A stretch of 11,852 nucleotides of DNA, taken from an uncultured Bacteroidota bacterium. GTDB lineage: Bacteria; Bacteroidota; Bacteroidia; Chitinophagales; Chitinophagaceae. The stretch lies in contig CAIWHF010000224.1 of the NCBI GenBank assembly GCA_903912405.1, positions 1 through 11,852 on the forward strand, given 5' to 3'. Both the position numbers and the translations under genes were made by a program. Below the pieces are notes generated by a model. It did not search any database. It had not been told where the DNA came from and was given only the letters and a program-made list of their open reading frames with translations. Position 1 is the first letter of the stretch, and each line of letters begins with the position of its first letter. Below, in pieces: positions 6,387-11,852 of this stretch.

Positions 6387-7698
6387 TCATAGCTTCCGCT
6401 ACTACAAAAAAACTACCCGTAACTAATAGAACATCTTCTGAATGCATTGCCTGCATAGCCTGTACTACACCATCAGCGACGGAAGAACAAACAACACCTT
6501 GCAAGCCCATAGCGTCTGCAACTTGCATTAAATCATCACTCGGCAAAGCTCTTGGAATTGCGGCAGCTACAAAATAGTAATACGCCTCTTTGGGAAATAA
6601 AGCCAAAGCAGCAGCCACTTCTTTATCTTTTACAAAACCAACAACAATGTGTTTTCTGTTTGCTTTTAATTGCTGCAATTGTTGTGCCACTATTTTAATA
6701 CCTGCTACATTATGACCCACATCCATGATAACAATTGGCTGTTGTTGCACCGTATGCCATCGACCCATGAAGCCAGTTATTTGCTTTATTTTAAATAACG
6801 CTTTCTGAATAGCATCCATGTCTATTAGCAATCCATAATGGACTAAAATATCACAAGCTGCCATTACTGTTTTTATATTCTCTAACTGAAAATCGCCCAA
6901 CATATCGGTAACAATATCGGTTATCGTATGTTTACTTTTATGAACCACTTTCAAATGTTGATGGGTAGCATCTACTTTGCTTCTTACTACATCGTAAAAC
7001 AAATTGGCTTCATATAAAGTACTTCCTTTCAAAAGCGATTGCTGCACAAAAACACGCATCGTTTCTGCATGAGCACTTCCAATTAACACAGGCACTTTGG
7101 GTTTCATAATACCTGCTTTTTCAAAGGCTATAGCCGTTTCTGTGCTGCCTAATAAATCGGTATGGTCTAAACTAATATTAGTAATGATACTTAATATAGG
7201 AGTGATGATATTTGTACTATCTAAACGACCGCCTAAGCCCGTTTCTATAACAGCGATATCAACGGCTTCTTTAGCAAAATAATCAAATGCTAAGGCTACC
7301 GTAATTTCAAAAAAGGAAGGTTGAATACTAACAATTAAAGCGTAATGCTCATTTACAAAATCAACAACTGCTTGTTCGGCAATCATTGCACCATTGATGC
7401 GTATACGCTCTCTAAAATCTAGAATATGTGGAGAAGTATACAAGCCAACTTTATAGTTGCTGGTTTGCAGAATGCCAGCCAACATATTGCTAACACTCCC
7501 CTTCCCATTAGTGCCGGCTATATGTATCGACTTAAATTTTAAATGCGGATTGCCTATGGCATTACTTAATGCAATGATATTATTTAAATCTGCTTTATAG
7601 GCTTTACTCCCAATTCTTGAGAACATCGGTAATTGTTCAAACAAAAATGCGAGTGTATTTTGATAGGATGTAAAAGGGGCCTTTTGTTGGTCCAACAT
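6361..7698 (-). CDS. folC: Bifunctional folylpolyglutamate synthase / dihydrofolate synthase
   Basis: A 445-residue cytoplasmic ligase that adds glutamate to dihydropteroate and to reduced folates using ATP. The P-loop is at HIAGTNGKGSVS (59-70). It is followed by GLYTSPHILDFRERI (85-99), IETGLGGRLDSTN (151-163), SLDHTDLLG (176-184), ITGFMGRW (307-314) and the C-terminal-domain motif MDVGHN (325-330). The protein closes with VTGSFFVVAEA (426-436). Length and order are typical of FolC, a Mur-ligase relative. The call is FolC rather than MurC-F because of the TNGKGS and GRLDSTN blocks. Its ATG lies 2 bp after the TonB stop, so it is co-transcribed and probably coupled with that gene, an arrangement common in Bacteroidota. 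The 3' end overlaps the convergent sugar transferase by 24 bp. Confidence 0.95.
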   Translation of the reverse strand: MLDQQKAPFTSYQNTLAFLFEQLPMFSRIGSKAYKADLNNIIALSNAIGNPHLKFKSIHIAGTNGKGSVSNMLAGILQTSNYKVGLYTSPHILDFRERIRINGAMIAEQAVVDFVNEHYALIVSIQPSFFEITVALAFDYFAKEAVDIAVIETGLGGRLDSTNIITPILSIITNISLDHTDLLGSTETAIAFEKAGIMKPKVPVLIGSAHAETMRVFVQQSLLKGSTLYEANLFYDVVRSKVDATHQHLKVVHKSKHTITDIVTDMLGDFQLENIKTVMAACDILVHYGLLIDMDAIQKALFKIKQITGFMGRWHTVQQQPIVIMDVGHNVAGIKIVAQQLQQLKANRKHIVVGFVKDKEVAAALALFPKEAYYYFVAAAIPRALPSDDLMQVADAMGLQGVVCSSVADGVVQAMQAMHSEDVLLVTGSFFVVAEAMILFPSSLK

Positions 7699-7700
7699 GC

Positions 7701-8498
7701 TTATTCTCTTAATGTAAAGGCGAAAGTTATTTTTCCAAATTGCTCCACAGGCGCATCTGCACTTTTATTAAAGCGAACTCTTGCAATTTTTTGTAATGCT
7801 ATAGATCGTAGCTCTGGATTATCACAACTTACAATTTGTTTATTGGTAATTATACCCTCTCTATTAACCGTTATTCTAAATACCACCTTGCCGCTTTCTC
7901 TGAAAAAAGCTTCGGGTGCAGGATAAGCTACAATCGCACGCCCTTCTAATTCTGGCTTTACTCCGCCAGCGCCTTGTCCCGGCGAACCTGTATAGTTTTT
8001 AGAACCCGATACGCCACCTGCCACACCTCTATCTCCAGCTCCTTGAGTATTACCTTCGCTTGCACCAGACTCATCTCCCATAGCATTATTGCCCCCTTTG
8101 CCCAAGGCACCTGATAAAATGTATTTTGGCTTAACTAGATTACTAGCAGCATTGCGTTGTGCAACATTTGCACTTAGACGTTGATTGATGGGCACCTTTG
8201 CATTAGAGATTGCAGGTGCATCTTGATCGGTAGTAGGAAAATTGACACTGTTGTTTGGAGAAGCTGTACTTAAATCTTGCTGATCAGCTGGCGCATCACT
8301 AGCTAAAGTTTGCTGATCGCCAAAGCCATTTTCATCTACACCTAAATTCACTTCCATACCCAACTCTTCTTCTTTCACTACCGGAACAGGTAATTGATAG
8401 CGCCACCATAACAAAGCCAATAAAATTAATGCATGGATAGTTAAAGTAAGCATCCAAGCCGAAATAGTACGTTTATGTTGTATAGTTGAAATGAGCAT
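7701..8498 (-). CDS. TonB-family energy transducer
   Basis: A 265-residue inner-membrane-anchored periplasmic protein. There is a short basic cytoplasmic start, one helix (about 13-33, AWMLTLTIHALILLALLWW), then an acidic segment with KEEELG-EV-LG (42-53), often seen in Bacteroidota TonB proteins. A long linker follows. From about 128 to 180 it is rich in Gly, Ser, Ala and Asn instead of the Pro/Lys/Glu repeats of classical TonB. The C-terminal domain starts at YPAPEAFF (192-199), continues with GKVVFRITVNREG (203-215), and ends in a beta strand, KITFAFTLRE. TonB passes proton-motive energy from ExbB/ExbD to outer-membrane receptors; exbB and exbD are not in this window. A perfect -7 element lies 10 bases before the ATG, and folC follows 2 bp after the stop. 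Confidence 0.83.
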   Translation of the reverse strand: MLISTIQHKRTISAWMLTLTIHALILLALLWWRYQLPVPVVKEEELGMEVNLGVDENGFGDQQTLASDAPADQQDLSTASPNNSVNFPTTDQDAPAISNAKVPINQRLSANVAQRNAASNLVKPKYILSGALGKGGNNAMGDESGASEGNTQGAGDRGVAGGVSGSKNYTGSPGQGAGGVKPELEGRAIVAYPAPEAFFRESGKVVFRITVNREGIITNKQIVSCDNPELRSIALQKIARVRFNKSADAPVEQFGKITFAFTLRE

Positions 8499-8508
8499 TT
8501 TTACTATT

Positions 8509-8516
8509 CAAAAATA
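8509..8516 (-). promoter_or_regulatory. Bacteroidota-type -7 promoter element for tonB-folC
   Basis: Read on the minus strand this is TATTTTTG, a full match to TAnnTTTG. It lies in the 41-bp gap after the radical SAM gene, 10 bases before the TonB ATG. No convincing -33 TTG is visible at the usual distance. It would let tonB-folC be expressed apart from the radical SAM gene, with a very short leader. Confidence 0.42.
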
Positions 8517-8539
8517 GGCACAATTTTTAAAGAAACATA

Positions 8540-9826
8540 TTAATGAGCAAAATCATTTTCGAAGTTGATCATCCGTTCTTTGGGTGGATTAAAATACCCA
8601 AATTTCACATTGGGAAACTCCTCTTTAATCAAAGTCATCATTTGTTTTACACCAATTGGATCGCCTGTTTCGTAAACCCCAATTTTACCTAAATACCAGT
8701 CCGGATCGATATTGAAATTGCGCCATTGTATCATACTTAAGTTGGTGTATTGTATGAGCTTTCTAAGGGCTTGATATTCTGCTTCACAATCCGTCATGCC
8801 CGGGAAAACAAAATAGTTGATAGATGCCCATCCGCCATGATCTGTAACAACTTTCAAGCTTTCTACTATATCTTCAAACTGATAATTATTGGGTAAATAA
8901 TAACTCGTATAGATTTCTTTTCGTGCCGAATTTAAACTCACACGTATACTATCCAATCCTACTTCCATTAGTTTAGATACGGCATAGGGTTTGCTGCCAT
9001 TGGTATTGATATTGATACTACCTTTTGTAGTATGTTTTCTAATTTCGATAATTGCTTCTTTAATCGTCTCCCACATTAACAAAGGCTCCCCTTCGCAACC
9101 TTGTCCAAAACTAATAATAGGATAAGGTGCTTGCTCTAAATGCGGCACGGTAAACTCTACAATTTCTGCAGCACTTGGTTTAAAGGTTAGTCGATCTTGT
9201 GTGGAGTCAATGGTTTCTTCTTCAGGCTGAAAAGAAATACATCCTAAGCAATTGGCATTACATGCTGGAGAGCTTGGAACAGGACATTCCCATCTACCCA
9301 TAAAAAAGTTTCTTGCCGCAGGGCATTCATAGGTCAAAGCACAATTTGATGATAGGTGCTGCACCAATCGATTATGCGGATATGCTTTTAGTAACGTACT
9401 TACACCTTCTTTTACTTTTGCTGCATCAAAGCCACTACACTCTTGACGAATATCTTGCTCTATTCTAAGTGCGGTAACATAAAACACATCATTATGCCAT
9501 CCCACAGCCGTGTAGCAGAACAATGGCAGTGTTGGAGCATCTTCAGCCGTTTCATAAGCAGCCATATATAAGCCCGTATGCGCGGGCGGAATAAATGCAG
9601 CCACTGCCCAACCCAATTCGCATAAGCGCAATTCACCCGTTACTACATCTACGCCAATTCCTTTTCTACCCGGCAATTCGTATAGTGAGCCTCCATCTGG
9701 CAAGGGTATCCAATCTTCTTCTGCAACTGGCATAGCATCCCATCCACTACGGCCAATAGCATATAGGCTTGTATCTTCAAATATATTTCCTTGTCCGTCT
9801 GAATATAATAAGTAAGGTGTCATCAT
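8540..9826 (-). CDS. Radical SAM protein of unknown product
   Basis: A 428-residue enzyme. The 4Fe-4S/SAM site is CNANCLGC (189-196), a CxxxCxxC motif. It is followed by a SAM-binding stretch SFGQGCEGEPLL (239-250), then INTNGS (273-278), SIRVSLNSAR (293-302) and YFVFPGMTD (338-346). The core barrel (about 185-410) has the layout of radical SAM peptide- or cofactor-modifying enzymes. The first 180 residues form a separate region that I do not recognise. It holds extra cysteines at 130, 162, 168 and 181, just before the core, that could bind a second Fe-S cluster. No substrate peptide gene is visible nearby. Two adjacent ATGs (9826, 9823) are possible starts. It follows the membrane-protein gene by 6 bp and precedes tonB by 41 bp. 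Enzyme class is secure, reaction unknown. Confidence 0.88.
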   Translation of the reverse strand: MMTPYLLYSDGQGNIFEDTSLYAIGRSGWDAMPVAEEDWIPLPDGGSLYELPGRKGIGVDVVTGELRLCELGWAVAAFIPPAHTGLYMAAYETAEDAPTLPLFCYTAVGWHNDVFYVTALRIEQDIRQECSGFDAAKVKEGVSTLLKAYPHNRLVQHLSSNCALTYECPAARNFFMGRWECPVPSSPACNANCLGCISFQPEEETIDSTQDRLTFKPSAAEIVEFTVPHLEQAPYPIISFGQGCEGEPLLMWETIKEAIIEIRKHTTKGSININTNGSKPYAVSKLMEVGLDSIRVSLNSARKEIYTSYYLPNNYQFEDIVESLKVVTDHGGWASINYFVFPGMTDCEAEYQALRKLIQYTNLSMIQWRNFNIDPDWYLGKIGVYETGDPIGVKQMMTLIKEEFPNVKFGYFNPPKERMINFENDFAH

Positions 9827-9832
9827 GTTATT

Positions 9833-10426
9833 TTACCAATCGTTTGTGATAGCTAAAGTATTTTTTTCAATTTGTGCGGCAGCATAAGCAAGAACTTCTT
9901 CTGCTTGGGCATTGGCATTGTCATAAACCCATTGCTTCATATGTTGATCTTTAAATACAAGAGTAAGCGTATTATGCTGCACATTTACAGATGCCAATTG
10001 CTTCCAACTTATGTGCTTTTTAACTATAAATTTATGCACAATAATACCTTTATCCTCTAAAGAAATACGCAAAGGACTATGCATACGCTGTTCAAACATG
10101 GTGAGCAAAATCAGCATCAAACATAACCAAGCAATCAATATGGCCAACCATGGCATTCCTTTAAATTGTATACAAATGATGAGAAAGAAAAATAAAAATA
10201 GGAATTCCGCCACTCTGAAGATAGTATTCGTTAATCGATTCAAATACCATGCACTTTTAAAAAGAGCGATACCTATGATACCCAATGCAAAAATTGTAAA
10301 TGTCAAATGCAGTGCATAGGTATGGGTTAAACCAACTAAAAACAAAGCGATAGCACACAATAAGTGAAAACCTACTATTTGATGTTTTTTTACTTGAGGC
10401 TCTTTAATAAAGAAGTCGACTTGCAT
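9833..10426 (-). CDS. Four-helix membrane protein with a PH-like C-terminal domain, function unknown
   Basis: A 197-residue protein when read from the ATG at 10426. A GTG at 10432 would add two residues, but it overlaps the predicted -7 promoter box and is unlikely. There are four hydrophobic helices at about residues 15-34, 38-56, 67-86 and 92-110, then a charged break (EQRMHS). A soluble tail (118-190) reads ISLEDKGIIVHKF, then ISWKQLASVNVQ and LTLVFKD. That strand-turn-strand plus W-x-x-I/L pattern resembles bacterial PH-like domains attached to membrane helices. The resemblance is inferred. I do not recognise the protein. It is first in the minus-strand run, 6 bp before the radical SAM gene, so the two are probably co-transcribed. 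It may be an accessory membrane protein for that enzyme, but nothing in the sequence proves it. Confidence 0.72.
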   Translation of the reverse strand: MQVDFFIKEPQVKKHQIVGFHLLCAIALFLVGLTHTYALHLTFTIFALGIIGIALFKSAWYLNRLTNTIFRVAEFLFLFFFLIICIQFKGMPWLAILIAWLCLMLILLTMFEQRMHSPLRISLEDKGIIVHKFIVKKHISWKQLASVNVQHNTLTLVFKDQHMKQWVYDNANAQAEEVLAYAAAQIEKNTLAITNDW

Positions 10427-10431
10427 AAACA

Positions 10432-10439
10432 CAAAGATA
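10432..10439 (-). promoter_or_regulatory. Bacteroidota-type -7 promoter element for the minus-strand run
   Basis: Read on the minus strand this is TATCTTTG, a perfect and typical TAnnTTTG box. Only five bases separate it from the ATG at 10426, so transcription would start at or beside that ATG. This argues for a leaderless message and against the GTG start at 10432. No good -33 TTG stands at the usual distance. Confidence 0.5.
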
Positions 10440-10474
10440 ATTGCCCTTTCTCAAAAAGAGACAGATTTTGACAC

Positions 10475-10487
10475 CTATTTAAAATAG
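10475..10487. repeat. Small palindrome in the divergent promoter region
   Basis: CTATTT-A-AAATAG is a perfect 6-bp inverted repeat with a one-base centre. It lies between the two divergent promoter boxes (10432-10439 minus and 10532-10539 plus). It could be a regulator site, but short AT palindromes arise often by chance. ATTTAAAT (10492-10499) and CTTAAG (10501-10506) follow closely, giving a dense palindromic patch. Confidence 0.25.
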
Positions 10488-10531
10488 CGCGATTTAAATG
10501 CTTAAGTAACTAACAAAGCAAATAGATTTTG

Positions 10532-10539
10532 TATTTTTG
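10532..10539 (+). promoter_or_regulatory. Bacteroidota-type -7 promoter element for leuS
   Basis: TATTTTTG is a full match to TAnnTTTG and lies 16 bases before the leuS ATG at 10556. It is followed by TGC, common after this box. No clear -33 TTG is visible. The leader would be about ten bases, which leaves no room for a T-box or other riboswitch. Confidence 0.5.
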
Positions 10540-10555
10540 TGCTTTCGAAACAATC

Positions 10556-11852
10556 ATGGAATATAACTTTTCTTCAATAGAACAAAAATGGCGTACTCGA
10601 TGGAATCAAGATAACGCCTATACCATATCTAATCAAAGCTCAAAACCAAAATTTTACATTTTGGACATGTTTCCTTATCCCAGTGGTGCAGGATTGCATG
10701 TTGGACATCCGCTAGGTTATATTGCTTCTGATATTTTTGCTCGTTATAAACGATTAAAAGGTTATAATGTTTTACATCCAATGGGCTTCGACGCATTTGG
10801 ATTACCGGCAGAACAATATGCACTAGAAACGGGTCAACATCCTGCTGTCACTACAGAAAAGAACAGCGCCCGCTATAAAGAACAATTAAATAATATAGGT
10901 TTCAGTTTTGATTGGAGTAGAGAAATTAATACTAGTGATCCAAGTTACTATAAATGGACCCAGTGGATATTCTTACAATTATTCAATAGTTGGTTTAATA
11001 CCAGTACTCAAAAGGCAACGCCTATAGATGCTTTAATTACCCTTTTTGAAAAGGAAGGCAATCAGCAGCATCCTTGTCCAGGTGATGCTACCATTAGCTT
11101 TTCTTCAGAATCATGGAAGCATTTTACGCATCAGGAGCAACAAGCCATTCTCATGCATTATCGATTAGCCTACAGCGGTGTAGGTATTGTTAATTGGTGC
11201 GAAGCACTTGGCACTGTACTTGCCAATGATGAAGTAATTAATGGTATGAGTGAAAGGGGCGGCCATCCGGTTGAGAAAAAAGAATTAAGGCAATGGTACT
11301 TGCGTATTACAGCCTTTGCAGATAGACTTTTGGATAGCTTGGAACACTTAGATTGGAGCGATGCCATGAAGGAAATGCAAAGTAATTGGATTGGCAAAAG
11401 CAAAGGTGCTGAGATTACATTTGCTATAAAAAGTGAACAACAAAAAGTAAACAACCTAACCGTTTACACTACACGACCAGATACTATTTTTGGAGTCGAC
11501 TTTATGGTGGTTGCGCCGGAGAGTAATTGGCTTTTAGACATTACAAGTGAAGATCAAAAAGAAGCGATGCAGCAATATGTTCAGTATGTTAAAAGCAGAA
11601 GTGAGCGTGATCGCATGAGTGAGAAAAAAATCTCCGGATGCTTTACTGGTGCCTATGCTATTCACCCATTCACTCATAAAGAAATTCCTATTTGGACTTC
11701 CGAATATGTATTAGCAGGCTATGGAACAGGCGCTATTATGGCGGTGCCATGTGGTGATGAACGTGATTTTGCATTTGCCAATCATTTTTCTATTCCAATC
11801 ACCAATATTTTTGGAGCTGCTTTTAATGGCACGGAAGCTATTAGCACAAAAA
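10556..11852 (+). CDS. leuS: Leucyl-tRNA synthetase, N-terminal half (3' part outside window)
   Basis: The first 432 codons are present and the frame is open to the window end. The enzyme charges tRNA-Leu with leucine in the cytoplasm and hydrolyses mischarged products. The class I HIGH motif appears as HVGH (48-51) within MFPYPSGAGLHVGHPLGY (38-55), followed by HPMGFDAFGLPAEQYA (74-89). Residues about 150-205 hold a long insert (TQKATPIDALITLF, then FTHQEQQAIL) before NWCEALGTVLANDEV (213-227). The SERGGHPV stretch (232-239) replaces the zinc-type cysteines of other LeuRS enzymes. Both features are usual in Bacteroidota. The CP1 editing domain has the Thr-rich TTRPDTIFG (305-313) and YGTGAIMAVPCGDERDFAFA (389-408), which keeps the editing aspartate. 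The KMSKS loop and anticodon-binding domain lie beyond the window. It is transcribed away from the membrane-protein gene. Confidence 0.96.
   Translation, partial: MEYNFSSIEQKWRTRWNQDNAYTISNQSSKPKFYILDMFPYPSGAGLHVGHPLGYIASDIFARYKRLKGYNVLHPMGFDAFGLPAEQYALETGQHPAVTTEKNSARYKEQLNNIGFSFDWSREINTSDPSYYKWTQWIFLQLFNSWFNTSTQKATPIDALITLFEKEGNQQHPCPGDATISFSSESWKHFTHQEQQAILMHYRLAYSGVGIVNWCEALGTVLANDEVINGMSERGGHPVEKKELRQWYLRITAFADRLLDSLEHLDWSDAMKEMQSNWIGKSKGAEITFAIKSEQQKVNNLTVYTTRPDTIFGVDFMVVAPESNWLLDITSEDQKEAMQQYVQYVKSRSERDRMSEKKISGCFTGAYAIHPFTHKEIPIWTSEYVLAGYGTGAIMAVPCGDERDFAFANHFSIPITNIFGAAFNGTEAISTK

Noticed and set aside
7097..7282. Plus-strand open frame inside folC
   Set aside because: It is opposite conserved FolC motifs and has no independent support.
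9872..10319. Two plus-strand open frames opposite the membrane-protein gene
   Set aside because: They are antisense shadows of helix-coding sequence, without a promoter or recognisable domain.
10427..10432. GTG start for the four-helix membrane protein
   Set aside because: The GTG overlaps the predicted -7 box, so it would not be on the message. ATG 10426 is preferred.
10449..10461. TCTC-AAAAA-GAGA hairpin upstream of the membrane-protein promoter
   Set aside because: The stem is only four bases with no T-tract, and it lies between divergent promoters where a terminator is not expected.
10440..10531. Riboswitch or T-box leader before leuS
   Set aside because: The predicted promoter leaves a leader of only about ten bases, and no specifier-like stem or T-box sequence is visible.
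10629..10823. Minus-strand open frame inside leuS
   Set aside because: It is antisense to highly conserved LeuRS motifs, including HVGH, and shows no family signature of its own.
11170..11454. Minus-strand open frame of 94 codons inside leuS
   Set aside because: Its low-complexity Ser/Leu-rich translation is the usual shadow of a coding strand, and leuS is unambiguous here.

Overview
The window comes from an AT-rich member of the Bacteroidota, most likely near the Chitinophagaceae. That placement is inferred from protein styles: a WbqC-like protein, a GWxTD-type protein, a LeuRS with the long insert and no zinc-type cysteines usual in this phylum, and a TonB-folC pair. It also rests on -7 promoter elements of the Bacteroidota form TAnnTTTG. 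No 16S or other direct taxonomic marker is present. I see no tRNA, rRNA, CRISPR array, insertion sequence or phage gene, and no gene-free stretch over 300 bases.

Layout. (1) Positions 3-155 (+) hold the tail of a polyprenol-phosphate mannosyltransferase-type GT2 enzyme. It overlaps tail to tail with a WbqC-family gene (minus, ends at 150). (2) Positions 788-6384 (+) hold a tightly packed run: exported GWxTD-type protein, dapF, Gfo/Idh/MocA oxidoreductase, an unrecognised lipoprotein, and a polyprenyl-phosphate sugar transferase. Spacings are 0, 54, 16 and only a few bases. (3) Positions 6361-10426 (-) hold a second run, read right to left: a four-helix membrane protein with a PH-like tail, a radical SAM enzyme of unknown product, a TonB-type energy transducer, and folC. 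folC overlaps the sugar transferase tail to tail by 24 bp. (4) Positions 10556 to the window end (+) hold the first half of leuS, divergent from the second run.

How the genes may work together. In the plus-strand run, dapF serves meso-diaminopimelate/lysine supply and therefore peptidoglycan. The sugar transferase is the type that starts a surface glycan on an undecaprenyl carrier. The Gfo/Idh enzyme resembles nucleotide-sugar dehydrogenases, and the lipoprotein and GWxTD protein are exported. The common theme is the cell envelope, but a single pathway is inference. In the minus-strand run, TonB and folC are 2 bp apart and TonB appears to have its own promoter. The membrane protein and radical SAM gene are 6 bp apart and are probably co-transcribed.

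Most worth attention: the sugar transferase reading frame begins upstream of its first ATG, with no ATG, GTG or TTG available; the radical SAM enzyme carries extra cysteines and has no known product; inverted repeats sit on both convergent gene ends; and predicted promoters lie unusually close to start codons, including one probable leaderless transcript. I did not find a convincing wholly new multi-gene system. The radical SAM/membrane-protein pair and the lipoprotein/sugar transferase cluster are the best candidates.
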